A stretch of 64,000 bases of DNA from Thiothrix unzii (lineage in GTDB: Bacteria; Pseudomonadota; Gammaproteobacteria; Thiotrichales; Thiotrichaceae): assembly GCF_017901175.1 (NCBI RefSeq), contig NZ_CP072793.1, positions 3,348,001 through 3,412,000 of the forward strand. The letters are read 5' to 3'. The notes below the pieces were generated by a model. It saw only the letters and a program-made list of their open reading frames with translations, made no database searches and was not told the DNA's origin. Shown here piece by piece: positions 36,525 through 47,507 of this stretch. The translations under genes were made by a program, and so were the position numbers. Positions within the stretch are counted from its first letter, which is position 1; each line of letters begins with the position of its first letter.

Positions 36525-37042
36525 AGCGGAGTTCCTTTTAACGTTTGTGGCAAGCCTGCCACTAAAAAAGTCACGTGCGGCAGTTGTGCGGCGAGTTGTT
36601 GGTGCAAGCGTCCGGCGGTATCCAGGTAACGGCGGGTTAACTCGCCCAGCGGTACAACGCCCAAACCGACCTCATTGCTGACCAGCAACACATCACCGGG
36701 TAATTGTGCCAAACCCGCGAGTAATCCTTCTGTTTCCATCTGGAGGCGATTTTCATCGTCAAGACACAGTAAATTCGTCAGCCATAATGTCAGACAATCA
36801 ACCAGTAACAAACGTTCCGGCGCGGCGTGCTGTTGCAAACACGTCGCCAAAGCCAGTGGCTCTTCCACTGTGAGCCAGTGCGCGGGACGTGAAACGCGGT
36901 GATGGGCAATGCGTTGCTGCATTTCGTGGTCATGCGCTTGCGCGGTTGCAATGTAGACCACAGGTTGCCCGCTGTGCTGCGCCACCCGTTCAGCAAAAGC
37001 ACTTTTGCCGGAACGTGCACCGCCAAGAATCAGGGCTTGCAT
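36512..37042 (-). CDS. cobU: Adenosylcobinamide kinase / adenosylcobinamide-phosphate guanylyltransferase
   Basis: A 176-residue bifunctional enzyme that phosphorylates adenosylcobinamide and adds GMP. The P-loop GGARSGKS is at residues 7-14, [17 protein letters not shown] near 45 carries the guanylylation histidine region, and [14 protein letters not shown] near 80 and [12 protein letters not shown] near 120 are conserved. First gene of the cobUT unit. The 93-nt gap to the divergent gene at 37136 is too short to hold a typical cobalamin riboswitch, and none is seen. Confidence 0.94.
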   Translation of the reverse strand: MQALILGGARSGKSAFAERVAQHSGQPVVYIATAQAHDHEMQQRIAHHRVSRPAHWLTVEEPLALATCLQQHAAPERLLLVDCLTLWLTNLLCLDDENRLQMETEGLLAGLAQLPGDVLLVSNEVGLGVVPLGELTRRYLDTAGRLHQQLAAQLPHVTFLVAGLPQTLKGTPLCIG

Positions 37043-37135
37043 GATGTACCCCTAAAAAGCCCGATGGTACAGGATTCGGGGAGCTGAGGTATAATCACGC
37101 CATGCGTTACTGGAATCCGCCTTTGGAGATGAATC

Positions 37136-38383
37136 ATGAACCTCGTGAAACTGATGCAACGTCTTCGTTTGGGCGAAGACTCGACGTTGGAACTCAAACA
37201 ACTCATCACCAAAGACAACGGCAAAAGCTTTGAACCACATCCCGACGGCCTGTCTGATGAACTGGCAGCTATGGGTAATGCTAACGGCGGTCTAATGGTT
37301 TTCGGTGTGGATGATAAAACCCGCAACGTGACCGGTATTCCTGCGGAATACTTGGATAAAGTTGAAATGTGGTTAACCGCTATTTGCGTTGACCGTATCA
37401 AGCCCCCACTGGAAATCGCTACCCATCATCTCGAATTACCGGATGCAAGCGGACAATTACAAGCCGTGATCGTCGCGGAAGTGCCGCGCAGTTTGTGGGT
37501 ACACCAAAGTGCGAATGGCTATTTCAAACGCATTGGTCACGCCAAACGCGAAATGCAGCCGGATATGTTGGCGCGTTTATTCCAGCAACGTAGTCAGGCG
37601 CGGATTGTGCGTTTTGAGGAGCAAATCGTCCCCAAAGCCAGTTTCGATGATCTCGACGCACTGCTATTGCGCCGTTTTATCAAACCTGACCAAGGCGATG
37701 CCATCACGCAATTGGCACGGCTGCATTTGATTGACAATCGTGAGGGTGAAGCCCTGCCCACCATTGCGGGGGTATTGCTCTGCACGTTAGACCCGACCAA
37801 ATGGTTACGTAATGCTGAAATTCTTGCCGTCGCCCACAGTGGCTTGCGGAATGATCCCAACGAACAGCTTGATGCGCAGGAAATCCGGGGGCCATTGGAT
37901 AGGCAAATCCTCGATGCTTTCCACTTTGTGCGCCGTAATATGACCACAGCGGCACGTAAACCGTTAGGACGTGTGGATTACCCGCAATACCATTTAGGTG
38001 CAGTGTTCGAGGCGATTGTGAATGCGGTGGCGCACCGTGATTATTCCCTGCACGCGCAACGTATCCGCTTGTTTATGTTTGCTGACCGCTTAGAGATTCA
38101 CTCGCCGGGTGCGTTACCCAACACCTTGTCGTTGGAGTCGATGAGTCGTTTGTCAGTGCCGCGCAATGAAATACTTGCCAGTTTGTTTTCGCGTTACTAC
38201 CCCGTGGATGAGGTGGAATTGGGCAAAAGCTATTTGATGGACAGGCGCGGTTTCGGTGTTGAAATGATTTTGCGCGAAAGCGAAAAACTGTCTGGAAAAT
38301 TGCCGAAATACGAGTCGGTCAGTGATTTAGAACTGTGTCTAACGCTTTATGCTCAAGCGATTCCCATCGCAAATATGTCATGA
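37136..38383 (+). CDS. AlbA_2/Schlafen-like ATP-binding protein
   Basis: A 415-residue protein with an N-terminal AlbA_2 (Schlafen AAA_4) domain, seen in STLELKQL, LAAMGNANGGLMVFGVDD and GYFKRIGHAKREM, and a C-terminal GHKL-type ATP-binding segment with EAIVNAVAHRDYS and IHSPGALPNT, as in the RecG-like regulators of this class. Such proteins are common next to mobile or stress genes and are thought to bind nucleic acid; the role here is unknown. ATG 37136 is preceded by GGAGATG. It lies 13 nt before dusC. Confidence 0.85.
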   Translation: MNLVKLMQRLRLGEDSTLELKQLITKDNGKSFEPHPDGLSDELAAMGNANGGLMVFGVDDKTRNVTGIPAEYLDKVEMWLTAICVDRIKPPLEIATHHLELPDASGQLQAVIVAEVPRSLWVHQSANGYFKRIGHAKREMQPDMLARLFQQRSQARIVRFEEQIVPKASFDDLDALLLRRFIKPDQGDAITQLARLHLIDNREGEALPTIAGVLLCTLDPTKWLRNAEILAVAHSGLRNDPNEQLDAQEIRGPLDRQILDAFHFVRRNMTTAARKPLGRVDYPQYHLGAVFEAIVNAVAHRDYSLHAQRIRLFMFADRLEIHSPGALPNTLSLESMSRLSVPRNEILASLFSRYYPVDEVELGKSYLMDRRGFGVEMILRESEKLSGKLPKYESVSDLELCLTLYAQAIPIANMS

Positions 38384-38396
38384 TAGATCGACCAAG

Positions 38397-39374
38397 ATGC
38401 GCCTAATCCTCGCCCCGATGGAAGGCGTGATGGACTACACCATGCGCGATTTACTGACACGCATTGGTGGTTATGACCGTTGCGTTACCGAGTTCGTGCG
38501 CGTTACCCGTGAAGTATTGCCGCCGCGCGTGTTTTACCGCGCCTGCCCGGAATTGCATCATGGCAGTAAAACCCCGTCGGGTGTGCCGGTTTATGTGCAA
38601 CTGCTCGGCGGTGAGGTGCATTACATGGCGGCAAATGCTGCGGTTGTTGCCAACTTGGGTGCGGCGGGTATCGACATTAATTTCGGTTGCCCCTCGAAAA
38701 CGGTGAATAGCAGTGACGGTGGTTCGGTGTTATTACGTGAGCCGGAGCGGGTTCATGCGATTGTGCGGGCAATGCGTGCGGCGGTAGACCCGGCAATTCC
38801 GGTGACGGCGAAAATCCGTTTAGGCTTTCATGATGGCAGTTTGTTTGAAGACATTGCGTTAGGCATTGTGGACGCGGGGGCGACGGAATTGTGTGTTCAT
38901 GCGCGTACCAAACAACACGGCTACCAACCGCCCGCATATTGGGCAGAAATCGGCAAGGTTAAACCCAAGCTGCACATTCCGGTGATTGCGAACGGAGAAA
39001 TTTGGTCGGCAGCCGATGCCCGTGATGCGCAAGCCCAAAGCGGCTGCGTGGATTTAATGCTAGGGCGCGGCGCGTTGAGCTTTCCTGACCTTGCACTCAG
39101 TATCAAAGCGCACCACAACGGCACACCTTATACGCCGTTACCTTGGGCAACGATTTTGCCGTTAGTGATCAACTTAGCCAGCGATTTGGGGCAACGCGAA
39201 CCGCGTTACGCGGCTGGATTTGTCAAACAATGGTTCACCTATTTGCGCCGCCAGTACCCGGAAGCCGAAACCCTGTTCCAACACATAAAACGCATGAAAG
39301 ATGCGAATCACATAAAAGCCGCTATGATGCAGCCCACCGAACTCACAGGATACGACGATGAACGACACGGCTAA
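38397..39374 (+). CDS. dusC: tRNA-dihydrouridine(16) synthase
   Basis: A 325-residue FMN-dependent dihydrouridine synthase. MRLILAPMEGVMDYTMRDLL opens the barrel, DINFGCPSKTVNSSDGG near residue 97 holds the catalytic cysteine, ELCVHARTKQHGYQPPA near 165 is the FMN/tRNA block and GRGALSFPDL near 222 the phosphate-binding part. The N-terminus and the HARTKQHGYQPPA form point to the DusC subgroup over DusA or DusB, but this is by memory of motifs. ATG 38397 was chosen over an in-frame start inside the previous gene. It overlaps cobO by 17 nt. Confidence 0.9.
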   Translation: MRLILAPMEGVMDYTMRDLLTRIGGYDRCVTEFVRVTREVLPPRVFYRACPELHHGSKTPSGVPVYVQLLGGEVHYMAANAAVVANLGAAGIDINFGCPSKTVNSSDGGSVLLREPERVHAIVRAMRAAVDPAIPVTAKIRLGFHDGSLFEDIALGIVDAGATELCVHARTKQHGYQPPAYWAEIGKVKPKLHIPVIANGEIWSAADARDAQAQSGCVDLMLGRGALSFPDLALSIKAHHNGTPYTPLPWATILPLVINLASDLGQREPRYAAGFVKQWFTYLRRQYPEAETLFQHIKRMKDANHIKAAMMQPTELTGYDDERHG

Positions 39375-39963
39375 AAACCAACGCCACCAACAGCGTATGG
39401 CACGCAAAAAAGCCTTGATTGATGCCAGCATTGCGCGTGCGGATCAGGAAAAAGGGCTGCTGCTGGTGTTGACTGGCAATGGCAAAGGTAAATCCAGTTC
39501 CGCCTTCGGGATGGTCGGGCGTTCTTTGGGGCATGGCATGAAAGTCGGGGTTTGCCAGTTCCTCAAAAGCCGTACCGATACCGGCGAAGAAGCTTTTTTT
39601 GGTAAACAAAGCGATTGTGAATGGCACGTACTTGGCGACGGTTTCACCTGGGAAACGCAAAACCGTGAACAAGACATCGCCACTTCACAACGCGGCTGGG
39701 CGGTAGCACAACGCATGTTAACCGACCCCGCTTATCAACTGGTGGTGCTGGACGAACTCACCTACTTGCTGAACTACGGGTATCTGGATGCGGATCAAGT
39801 GCTGGACGAGCTTGCTGAACGCCCACCGATGCAACACGTGGTGGTGACGGGGCGAGCCGCGAGTGAGGCATTGCGCGAGTTGGCGGATACCGTCGCGGAA
39901 ATTGCAGATGTGAAACACGCTTATCGGGATGGTGTGATGGCGCAGCGGGGGATTGATCTATAA
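39358..39963 (+). CDS. cobO: Cob(I)yrinic acid a,c-diamide adenosyltransferase
   Basis: A 201-residue CobO/BtuR/CobA-type ATP:corrinoid adenosyltransferase. The P-loop [13 protein letters not shown] begins near residue 41; [31 protein letters not shown] and HVVVTGRAA are family blocks. It adds the adenosyl group to cobalt for coenzyme B12. It overlaps the dusC end and abuts the convergent ubiD gene; the cobUTS genes are 3-6 kb upstream on the other strand. Confidence 0.94.
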   Translation: MNDTAKNQRHQQRMARKKALIDASIARADQEKGLLLVLTGNGKGKSSSAFGMVGRSLGHGMKVGVCQFLKSRTDTGEEAFFGKQSDCEWHVLGDGFTWETQNREQDIATSQRGWAVAQRMLTDPAYQLVVLDELTYLLNYGYLDADQVLDELAERPPMQHVVVTGRAASEALRELADTVAEIADVKHAYRDGVMAQRGIDL

Positions 39964-41421
39964 CCCTAAATCCTTCCAAATTGAATCCACGCGGGATTTG
40001 ACCGCCGCATCCATCACAATCGGCGTACCCCACTCCCGCGTGGTTTCCCCCGGCCATTTATTGGTCGCATCCATGCCCATCTTCGACCCTAAGCCCGACA
40101 CGGGCGAAGCAAAATCCAGATAATCAATCGGCGTATGTTCAATCAACGTGGTATCCCGTGCCGGATCCATCCGCGTGGTCATTGCCCAAATCACATCCTC
40201 CCACTTGCGCGTATTCACATCATCATCCACCACGATAATGAACTTGGTGTACATGAACTGGCGCAGGAACGACCACACCCCCATCATCACCCGTTTGGCG
40301 TGACCGGGGTATTGCTTCTTGATGCTCACCACTGCCATGCGATACGAACAGCCTTCCGGCGGCAAGTAAAAATCCACAATCTCAGGAAACTGCTTCTGCA
40401 AAATCGGCATGAATACTTCATTCAACGCCAAGCCCAAAATCGCCGGTTCATCCGGCGGTCGCCCGGTATACGTGCTGTGGTAAATCGGGTCTTTGCGGTG
40501 GGTAATGCGCTCGATGGTAAACACCGGAAAGCTATCAATCTCATTGTAATAGCCGGTATGGTCGCCATAAGGCCCTTCGGGTGCGAAATCATCGGGGTAA
40601 ATATGCCCCTCCAACACAAATTCCGCCGAGGCGGGCACTTGCAAATCCACCCCCATCGCTTGCACCAGCTCCGTCCGCGAGCCGCGCAACAACCCCGCAA
40701 ACGCATACTCCGACAACGAATCCGGCACAGGCGTGACTGCCCCCAAAATCGTTGCCGGGTCAGTGCCAATCGCCACTGCGACCGGAAACGGCTTACCCGG
40801 ATTCGCCTGCTGAAACTCCCGAAAATCCAACGCGCCACCGCGATGCGACAACCAGCGCATAATCACGCGGTTTTTGCCCAACACTTGCTGGCGATAAATT
40901 CCCAGATTCTGACGTTTCTGATTCGGGCCTTTGGTAATCACCAGTCCCCACGTAATCAGCGGTGCAGCATCCCCCGGCCAGCAATGCTGAATCGGCAACT
41001 TGCTCAAATCCACCTTATCGCCTTCCACCACGACTTGCTGACACGCCGCTTTGCTGACTACTTTCGGTGCCATATCCAGCACTTTGCGGAAAATCGGCAG
41101 CGCATTCAGCGCATCCTTAAAGCCTTTCGGCGGATCAGGCTGCTTGAGCAACGCCAGCAATTTACCGACTTCACGCAAGGCATCGGTGGATTGTTCACCC
41201 ATCCCCAATGCCACGCGGCGCGGCGTGCCGAACAAGTTGGCGAGTACCGGCGTGTTATGCCCTTTGGGATTTTCAAACAGCAAGGCGGGGCCGCCAGCAC
41301 GCAAAACGCGGTCGGCGATTTCGGTCATTTCCAGATACGGGTCAACTTCGACGGTAATCCGTTTGAGTTCGCCCATTTTTTCCAGTTGTTTGATAAAGTC
41401 GCGTAGGTCATGGTATTTCAT
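39958..41421 (-). CDS. ubiD: UbiD family decarboxylase (4-hydroxy-3-polyprenylbenzoate)
   Basis: A 487-residue prenyl-FMN-dependent decarboxylase acting in ubiquinone synthesis. [20 protein letters not shown] is the standard N-terminus, [12 protein letters not shown] near residue 190 and [16 protein letters not shown] near 280 hold the metal and prenyl-FMN residues and the catalytic glutamate; [20 protein letters not shown] follows. ATG 41421 was chosen on this N-terminus; the frame continues 117 codons upstream without similarity. Divergent from the prenyltransferase at 41505; its 3' end overlaps the cobO stop region. Confidence 0.94.
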   Translation of the reverse strand: MKYHDLRDFIKQLEKMGELKRITVEVDPYLEMTEIADRVLRAGGPALLFENPKGHNTPVLANLFGTPRRVALGMGEQSTDALREVGKLLALLKQPDPPKGFKDALNALPIFRKVLDMAPKVVSKAACQQVVVEGDKVDLSKLPIQHCWPGDAAPLITWGLVITKGPNQKRQNLGIYRQQVLGKNRVIMRWLSHRGGALDFREFQQANPGKPFPVAVAIGTDPATILGAVTPVPDSLSEYAFAGLLRGSRTELVQAMGVDLQVPASAEFVLEGHIYPDDFAPEGPYGDHTGYYNEIDSFPVFTIERITHRKDPIYHSTYTGRPPDEPAILGLALNEVFMPILQKQFPEIVDFYLPPEGCSYRMAVVSIKKQYPGHAKRVMMGVWSFLRQFMYTKFIIVVDDDVNTRKWEDVIWAMTTRMDPARDTTLIEHTPIDYLDFASPVSGLGSKMGMDATNKWPGETTREWGTPIVMDAAVKSRVDSIWKDLGL

Positions 41422-41504
41422 GGCAAGGATAATAACGGAAATCCGCGCCGAGCGGCTATGGGCGTGCGTATAATCCGGTTTTTTGCAGCGCGATAGGCGA
41501 CACG

Positions 41505-42440
41505 ATGGCACAAGAACCCGATCTGAGTTTGCGGCAGCAGCCGTTGTTACGGTATTGGCTGGCAACCCGCCCCGCTTTTCTGGCGGCAAGTGTTGTACCG
41601 GCGGTGGTGGGCGCGGCGGCAGCGTGGGCGCAAGGCTATGCCTTGCATGGTTGGTTACTGGCGTGGACATTGCTGGCGGTGATGCTGGTACACGCGGGCA
41701 TGAATGTGTTGAACGATTACTACGACGAGCAAAACGGCACGGATCGGCGCAATACCCAACGCTTGTTTCCATTTACCGGCGGCAGTCGCTTTATCCAAAA
41801 CGGCGTATTGAGCGCGGGGGAAACCTTGGTGTTCGGCGCGTGCTTGCTTTCGGTGGCAATGCTGATTGGCATTGGGTTGGCATGGCAAAGCGGTATGGAT
41901 TTACTGTGGATTGGTGTGGCGGGTTTAGTGATTGGTTGGGGTTATTCCGCACCGCCGTTGAGTTTGAATAGTCGCGGCTTGGGAGAACCGACGATTGCCT
42001 TGAGTTTTGGCATTCTCACCCCGTTGGGCGCGTGGTTTGTACAAACCGGAACGTTGGCTTGGTATCCGATAGTGATCAGTTTGCCCTTGTCGTTGTTAAT
42101 CATGAATATTTTGCTGATTAACCAGTTTCCCGATCGCGAAGCCGATGCTGCCAGCGGTAAGCATCATTGGGTAGTGCGTTTTGGGGCGGATGCAGCGGCG
42201 AAGGTTTATGTGGCGGCGGTCTTGCTGGCAACGTTGTTGCTGGTTTTGTGGGTAATGCTGGATGTATTGCCACCGATGGCGTTGCTAAGTGCTTTGCCGT
42301 TGGGGATTGCATTGCGGGCAGGTTTGCAATTGGTGGAACACGCGCACGCCCCGCATCATCTCGAACCGGCGATTAAAATGACGATTGGCAGTGCCATTTT
42401 GCACGGAATGCTATTAAGCCTAGCACTGTGGTTGGTATAG
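41505..42440 (+). CDS. UbiA-family prenyltransferase (MenA-like)
   Basis: A 311-residue membrane prenyltransferase with about eight or nine hydrophobic helices. The two Asp-rich motifs are [14 protein letters not shown] (about residues 67-80) and [14 protein letters not shown] (about 206-219), which bind prenyl diphosphate through Mg. The spacing and GTD ending of motif 1 look more like MenA (naphthoate prenyltransferase) than UbiA, but the neighbouring ubiD means a ubiquinone-linked role cannot be excluded. It is followed by truD after 7 nt. Confidence 0.82.
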   Translation: MAQEPDLSLRQQPLLRYWLATRPAFLAASVVPAVVGAAAAWAQGYALHGWLLAWTLLAVMLVHAGMNVLNDYYDEQNGTDRRNTQRLFPFTGGSRFIQNGVLSAGETLVFGACLLSVAMLIGIGLAWQSGMDLLWIGVAGLVIGWGYSAPPLSLNSRGLGEPTIALSFGILTPLGAWFVQTGTLAWYPIVISLPLSLLIMNILLINQFPDREADAASGKHHWVVRFGADAAAKVYVAAVLLATLLLVLWVMLDVLPPMALLSALPLGIALRAGLQLVEHAHAPHHLEPAIKMTIGSAILHGMLLSLALWLV

Positions 42441-42447
42441 TCCGCGC

Positions 42448-43530
42448 ATGAATATGACAACCTTTGCGACCAGCGGTTTTGCCCGCGCTTATGCCGCGCC
42501 TTTGTGCGGTCAGTTTCGGGTATTGCCGGAAGATTTTATCGTTGATGAACAGATGGACATCGCCTTGTCGGGTGTCGGTGAACATTTGTGGCTGCAAATC
42601 CGTAAAACCAGCTCTAACACCGATTGGGTGGCGATTCAGCTTGCCAATATTGCCGGGATTGCGGCGAAAGACGTGGGTTATGCGGGGCAAAAAGACCGCC
42701 ATGCGGTGACGACGCAGTGGTACAGCGTGCAATTACCGGGCAAAGCCGACCCAGATTTTTCCGCATTGCCGCCGGAAATCGAAATCCTCCAGCAGTGCCG
42801 CCATGATAAAAAACTGCGGCGCGGCGCACTCAGCAGCAACCGTTTTGTACTGACCTTGCGTGAATGCAGCGGTGATTTTGCGCAAGCGCAGGCGATTTGC
42901 GAACAAATTTCCCAGCACGGCATTCCCAATTATTACGGCGAACAGCGTTTCGGACATGAAGGCGGTAATGTTGATAAAGCCTCGCGCTGGTTTCAGGGGG
43001 AATTACGTCCCAAAACCCGTAACCAGTGCAGTATGTATTTATCAGCAGCTCGGTCGTGGATTTTTAACCACATCCTCTCACAGCGGGTACAGGATGGCAC
43101 TTGGAATCAGCGTTTACCCGGTGATGTTTTTATGTTGGATGGCAGCAATGCGTGGTTTGCGGATGATGCGGCTGAAAACTTGCCGGAACGCTTGAGTAGT
43201 TTGGATATTCACCCCAGCGGTGTGCTGTGGGGTAAGGGCGAACTCGATACCCAAGCGCAAGCGCGTGAGCTGGAATTCACCCAAGCGGCGCGGTTTCCGG
43301 CATTGTGCGCAGGCTTAGAAAAGCAGGGCTTGAAAGCAGAACGTCGTGCGTTGCGGATCAAAGTCAGTGAGTTGCAGTGTGAGGTGTTGGATACGTCTAC
43401 GTTGCGCTTAGCGTTTGCATTACCACCGGGGGCGTTTGCTACGGTGTTGTTGGAACAGTTGGGTGAATTTGTTGCAGCGCATCCAGCAACCGCTCCACGT
43501 CCGCTGTTGAATGAGCCGCTGACAGCGTAA
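42448..43530 (+). CDS. truD: tRNA pseudouridine(13) synthase
   Basis: A 360-residue Tru[16 protein letters not shown] near residue 27 is the N-terminal block; [16 protein letters not shown] near residue 73 contains the catalytic aspartate; [14 protein letters not shown] near 165 and [15 protein letters not shown] near 220 are conserved. Modifies U13 in tRNA-Glu. Its last 92 nt overlap the end of the convergent bioF gene, an unusually long antisense overlap. Confidence 0.94.
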   Translation: MNMTTFATSGFARAYAAPLCGQFRVLPEDFIVDEQMDIALSGVGEHLWLQIRKTSSNTDWVAIQLANIAGIAAKDVGYAGQKDRHAVTTQWYSVQLPGKADPDFSALPPEIEILQQCRHDKKLRRGALSSNRFVLTLRECSGDFAQAQAICEQISQHGIPNYYGEQRFGHEGGNVDKASRWFQGELRPKTRNQCSMYLSAARSWIFNHILSQRVQDGTWNQRLPGDVFMLDGSNAWFADDAAENLPERLSSLDIHPSGVLWGKGELDTQAQARELEFTQAARFPALCAGLEKQGLKAERRALRIKVSELQCEVLDTSTLRLAFALPPGAFATVLLEQLGEFVAAHPATAPRPLLNEPLTA

Positions 43531-44635
43531 TCCGTAAGCGTGCGGTATTCGCTGGAACCGTAGGCGGGCGAATTGCAGTGACTAATAACCCGCGCTGCGC
43601 TAATTGCTGGCTGAGGGCTAAGGTTTGCTCGCTGCTACCAATCAATAACGGTTGAATCGCGGTATCAGAAGGCATTAACGGTAAACCCAGTTGTGCCGCA
43701 CCGTGCCGAAATTGCTGAATCAGGTCGTGTAAATGCTCACGTCGCCAGCTTTCGGTTTCTAGCAATTGCAGGCTTGCCAGCGTCGCAGCGGCAACGGCGG
43801 GTGGTTGTGCGGTGGTGTAAATCCAAGTACGTGCGCTTTGCTTGAGGTATTCGATCAAATCCCGACTACCCGCTACAAACGCGCCAGCAGTGCCAAGGGC
43901 TTTGCCGAGGGTTGCCATTAAAATGGGCACTGAATCCTGATCTAAACCGTGTGCTTCCAGCAAGCCCGCGCCGGTTTTCCCCAATACGCCAAAGCCGTGC
44001 GCATCATCCACCATTAACCACGCCTGATGTGCTTGTGCCACCCGTGCTAAATCGGTGACGGGGGCAACATCGCCATCCATGCTGAACACGCCATCGGTCA
44101 CAATCAGTTGCGTAACGCTGGGGTCGGTTTGTGCTTGTAAACGCACTTGCAATTGCGTGGTGTCATTGTGCGCATAACGCACCCGTTTTGCCCCAGACAA
44201 TAACCCCGCATCCACCAGCGATGCATGATTCAAGCGGTCTTGGTAAATCACATCGTGACGACTTGTCAGTAGCGCGTTAGCCACCCCTAGATTCGCCATA
44301 TAACCCGTGGAAAACAGCAACGCACTGTCACGTCCGGTAAAAGCGGCGAGAGCTTCTTCGAGTTGCTGGTGGGGGCGTGAATGTCCATTGACTAAATGCG
44401 CAGCACCACTGCCTACGCCGTAAGTATTAGCGGCTTGCTGAAAAGCGCGGATAACGTCAGGGTGATTCGCAAGACCGAGGTAATCGTTGCTGCAAAAAGT
44501 CAGCATTGCCTGACCATTGATGGTCATATGCGGTTGTTGCGGGGAATCAGCGAGTAAGGTGCGGCGGTAAAGGTGTTGGCTGCGGCGTGCGTCGAGTACG
44601 GCGCGAATTTTGGCAAATTTGGGATCAGATGGCAT
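43439..44635 (-). CDS. bioF: 8-amino-7-oxononanoate synthase
   Basis: A 398-residue PLP enzyme of biotin synthesis joining pimeloyl thioester and alanine. [13 protein letters not shown] near residue 47, [12 protein letters not shown] near 207 (PLP-binding aspartate) and [19 protein letters not shown] near 235 (PLP lysine) are present. ATG 44635 gives the usual N-terminus; the frame extends 14 codons. Other bio genes are not in the window. Its 3' end runs 92 nt under truD. Confidence 0.94.
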   Translation of the reverse strand: MPSDPKFAKIRAVLDARRSQHLYRRTLLADSPQQPHMTINGQAMLTFCSNDYLGLANHPDVIRAFQQAANTYGVGSGAAHLVNGHSRPHQQLEEALAAFTGRDSALLFSTGYMANLGVANALLTSRHDVIYQDRLNHASLVDAGLLSGAKRVRYAHNDTTQLQVRLQAQTDPSVTQLIVTDGVFSMDGDVAPVTDLARVAQAHQAWLMVDDAHGFGVLGKTGAGLLEAHGLDQDSVPILMATLGKALGTAGAFVAGSRDLIEYLKQSARTWIYTTAQPPAVAAATLASLQLLETESWRREHLHDLIQQFRHGAAQLGLPLMPSDTAIQPLLIGSSEQTLALSQQLAQRGLLVTAIRPPTVPANTARLRITLSAAHSTADVERLLDALQQIHPTVPTTP

Positions 44636-44683
44636 GGATGTGGGATTGATGCAGGGGCGAAAAACTTCCGCCCCCACCAGCTA

Positions 44684-44914
44684 TTACGCTTTCTGAATCA
44701 TGAAAGTGTATTCGCCGCCTGCTTCAGCCGTGCTGATCATTGCATTGCCAGTTTGCTTGCAGAATGCTTCCATATCTTTAACAGAACCGGGGTCAGTAGC
44801 AATAACTTTCAGAACTTGGCCAGAAGTTAAGCCGTTGATAGCTTTCTTCGTGCGTAAGATTGGCAGTGGGCAGTTCAAGCCGCGTGCGTCGAGTTCTTGT
44901 TGAAAATCAGACAT
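44684..44914 (-). CDS. tusA: TusA-like sulfurtransferase
   Basis: A 76-residue TusA/SirA-type sulfur carrier. DARGLNCPLPILRTKKAI holds the CPxP motif; the cysteine at residue 15 would carry persulfide sulfur. GSVKDMEAFCKQTGN and a C-terminal strand complete the fold. In sulfur oxidisers TusA proteins pass cytoplasmic sulfur from DsrE-type donors to oxidation enzymes, as well as serving tRNA thiolation. Which of these applies cannot be told here: it is not next to dsr or sHdr genes. GGAGAGGAAAT lies just before the ATG. Confidence 0.88.
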   Translation of the reverse strand: MSDFQQELDARGLNCPLPILRTKKAINGLTSGQVLKVIATDPGSVKDMEAFCKQTGNAMISTAEAGGEYTFMIQKA

Positions 44915-45037
44915 ATTTCCTCTCCTGATCTAACGATTAATCTAATGCGATCCGTAAAAATTTGCGGTATTAACATATCACCAAAATTGCTAGATCGCTA
45001 TATCTTTGTATACTAATACTTTGCTCAACGGGGATAG

Positions 45038-45880
45038 ATGATGGCGGCTGGCGAACTGTTATTTACTAAAATGCACGGAATCGGCAATGATTTTGTGGTG
45101 TTAGACGGCATCAATCAGGTCGTGAACCTGAGTTCCGCACAGGTGCAGCGCATTGCTGATCGCCATTTTGGGGTGGGTTGTGATCAGTTATTGGTGGTAG
45201 AAGCGTATCCGGGTGAGGAAGCTGATTTTCGCTACCGCATTTTTAACGCCGACGGAAGTGAGGTCGAACAATGTGGTAATGGGGCGCGTTGTTTCGCCCG
45301 GTTTGTGTATGATCAGGGTTTGACGCAAAAAACCACGATTCCGGTAATGACTGCCAGTGGTTTGATTGTGCTTAATATTCAGCCCAATGGACAGGTCATG
45401 GTGAACATGGGCGTACCAGAATTCTCGCCGGAACGCATCCCTTTCATTTCCGAACGGCAGCAAACGCTTTATAATCGGGAGATAGCCGGAGAATGGGTGT
45501 CCTTTTCCGCCGTGTCGATGGGCAATCCCCACGCCGTGTTGCAAGTCACGGATGTCGATACGGCTCCGGTTGGTGTACTTGGCCCCGCATTAGAGCATCA
45601 TCCGAGTTTCCCTCGGCGCGTCAATGTTGGGTTTATGCAGGTGTTGGGGCGTGATCGTATCCGTTTACGGGTATTCGAGCGTGGCTCCGGTGAAACCTTG
45701 GCGTGCGGTACGGGCGCGTGCGCCGCTGTGGTGGCGGGATGTATCCAAGGTTTGTTGGATACGCAGGTAACGGTGGCGTTGCCGGGTGGCGATTTGCAGA
45801 TACGCTGGGATGGCGAAGGTCAGCCCGTTTGGATGACAGGTCCGGCAGAAACGGTATTCAGGGGAACACTCAGACTATGA
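45038..45880 (+). CDS. dapF: Diaminopimelate epimerase
   Basis: A 280-residue DapF converting LL- to meso-diaminopimelate for lysine and peptidoglycan. [15 protein letters not shown] opens the protein, [13 protein letters not shown] near residue 75 has the first catalytic cysteine and [14 protein letters not shown] near 222 the second. GGGGATAG precedes the ATG pair at 45038/45041; either could be used. It is translationally coupled to the DUF484 gene (ATGA overlap) and then to xerC, the common dapF-DUF484-xerC order of gammaproteobacteria. Confidence 0.96.
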   Translation: MMAAGELLFTKMHGIGNDFVVLDGINQVVNLSSAQVQRIADRHFGVGCDQLLVVEAYPGEEADFRYRIFNADGSEVEQCGNGARCFARFVYDQGLTQKTTIPVMTASGLIVLNIQPNGQVMVNMGVPEFSPERIPFISERQQTLYNREIAGEWVSFSAVSMGNPHAVLQVTDVDTAPVGVLGPALEHHPSFPRRVNVGFMQVLGRDRIRLRVFERGSGETLACGTGACAAVVAGCIQGLLDTQVTVALPGGDLQIRWDGEGQPVWMTGPAETVFRGTLRL

Positions 45881-46593
45881 GCAAACACGACGGACAGGGT
45901 AAGGACATCAGCGCGGCGCAAGTGGCAGCGTGGTTGCGGGAGCATCCCGACTTTTTCCACGACCATGAGGATGTGCTGGATGTGCTGCGTATTCCGCATC
46001 CGCAAACGGGCGGAACGGTTTCCCTGTTGGAGCGTTTGGTGCAACGTCAGCGTGAACGTTATCAGGATTTGGAGCAACGCCAAGGCGATATGCTTAAAGC
46101 CGCTCGCGACAGCGAAAATGTGGTGCACCGTTTACACCACATGGCTTTAGAACTGATGATGTGTGACAGTCTGGACGACGTGGTAGCAACCTGTAATAGC
46201 TTGTTACGTGGTGATTTTAAAGCCGACAGCGTGGTGTTGCGCTTGATTGGGCGCGGTGAAGCGCGTGATGGCCTGCATTTTATTGACCCTGATGATAAAT
46301 ACCTCAAACAACTAGCCACGGTATTTCGTAAACGCCAGCCGGTGTGTGGGCGGTTGCGTCCGCGTCAGCAAACGTTCCTGTTTGGTGCGGCGGGGGCGGA
46401 TATTAAATCGGCAGTGTTGATTCCCTTGTATGAAGCGCGTGAAATCGGGGTTTTGGCACTGGGCAGCGAAAACGAAGCACGTTTTTACCCCGGCATGGGG
46501 ACATTATTCATTACCCAATTAGGGGAGTTAGTGGCGCGGGCATTATCGCGTCATTTGGCAATGCCGTTGCACGCCCTCGAAGCAGGTTCCTGA
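45877..46593 (+). CDS. DUF484 family protein (GAF-like)
   Basis: A 238-residue protein of the DUF484 family. [27 protein letters not shown] is the conserved N-terminal block, a helical coiled segment ([18 protein letters not shown]) follows and residues 90-235 form a GAF-like domain ending in [27 protein letters not shown]. Function is not well defined. It overlaps dapF by ATGA and abuts xerC, as in many gammaproteobacteria; a link to cell-division/recombination is guessed only from this conserved order. Confidence 0.9.
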   Translation: MSKHDGQGKDISAAQVAAWLREHPDFFHDHEDVLDVLRIPHPQTGGTVSLLERLVQRQRERYQDLEQRQGDMLKAARDSENVVHRLHHMALELMMCDSLDDVVATCNSLLRGDFKADSVVLRLIGRGEARDGLHFIDPDDKYLKQLATVFRKRQPVCGRLRPRQQTFLFGAAGADIKSAVLIPLYEAREIGVLALGSENEARFYPGMGTLFITQLGELVARALSRHLAMPLHALEAGS

Positions 46594-47505
46594 GTGGATA
46601 CCACCCCTACCGATATTATTCTTGCCCGTTATCATCATCATCTCGTCAGCGAAAAGCGTTATTCGCCACGCACGGTGGTTAGCTACGAAAGCGATTTAAA
46701 CGATTTTCTGGCTTGGCTTGAAAAGCAAAAACCGGATACCGAACCCTCCTTACAACAGGTGCAAACTTGGCAGGTACGCCAGTGGGTCAGTCAGTTACAC
46801 CGCAAGGGACTGTCGGGGAAAAGTTTACAGCGTAAATTGTCTTCAATCCGGCGCGTTTACCGTTTTTTATTGCGCGAAAATCTGATCGAACACAATCCGG
46901 TGGTCGATGTGCAATCGCCTAAACACGTGCGCAAATTACCGGACACCCTTGATGCGGAAACCCTTGACCGCTTGTTATCACTCGAAACCGATGATGTGTT
47001 GGCGGTGCGTGATCGTGCGTTGATGGAATTGCTGTATTCCTCCGGGTTACGTTTGGCGGAATTGGTGGGGTTGGACGTGACGCATTTTGATCGCCATCAG
47101 CAGCAGGTGCGGGTGTTGGGTAAAGGCAATAAAGAACGTTATGTACCGGTTGGGCGGGTTGCGGTCACGGCTTTGCAAGCATGGTTGCAACAGCGTGGCG
47201 CGTTAGCAGCGCACGGTGAACCAGCGTTGTTTGTGAGTATGCGGGGGACGCGCCTGCACCCGCGTAGTGTGCAATTTCGCTTGAATCATTGGCGGTTGCA
47301 GCAAGGGCTGGATCAGCACGTGCATCCGCACAAGTTACGCCATTCGTTTGCCAGTCATATGCTGGAATCATCCGGGGATTTACGCGCAGTGCAGGAAATG
47401 CTGGGTCATGCCGACATTAGCACAACCCAGATTTATACCCATTTGGACTTTCAGCATTTGGCGAGTGTGTATGATAAAGCCCATCCACGCGCCCGCAAAA
47501 AATAG
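46594..47505 (+). CDS. xerC: Site-specific tyrosine recombinase XerC
   Basis: A 303-residue tyrosine recombinase that, with XerD, resolves chromosome dimers at dif. The N-terminal SAM-like domain spans about residues 8-95. Catalytic residues: Arg in LYSSGLRLAELVGL near 152, Lys in VLGKGNKERYVPV near 178, HxxR in HPHKLRHSFASHML near 245, His in LGHADISTTQIYTHL near 270 and its Tyr. The GTG at 46594 directly follows the DUF484 stop. It is the last gene of the dapF unit; the next gene is convergent, 2 nt away. Confidence 0.94.
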   Translation: MDTTPTDIILARYHHHLVSEKRYSPRTVVSYESDLNDFLAWLEKQKPDTEPSLQQVQTWQVRQWVSQLHRKGLSGKSLQRKLSSIRRVYRFLLRENLIEHNPVVDVQSPKHVRKLPDTLDAETLDRLLSLETDDVLAVRDRALMELLYSSGLRLAELVGLDVTHFDRHQQQVRVLGKGNKERYVPVGRVAVTALQAWLQQRGALAAHGEPALFVSMRGTRLHPRSVQFRLNHWRLQQGLDQHVHPHKLRHSFASHMLESSGDLRAVQEMLGHADISTTQIYTHLDFQHLASVYDKAHPRARKK

Positions 47506-47507
47506 CC

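Noticed and set aside
37043-37135. Possible cobalamin riboswitch before cobU
   Set aside because: The gap is only 93 nt and shared with a divergent gene; no B12-box-like sequence was seen.
40135-41406. 423-residue open frame on the plus strand inside ubiD
   Set aside because: It is the antisense shadow of ubiD; the product is Arg/His-rich without family motifs, while the minus strand encodes a full UbiD.
41422-41772. 117-residue extension of ubiD
   Set aside because: Pro/Arg-rich sequence opposite the prenyltransferase gene; UbiD family proteins begin at MKYHDLR.
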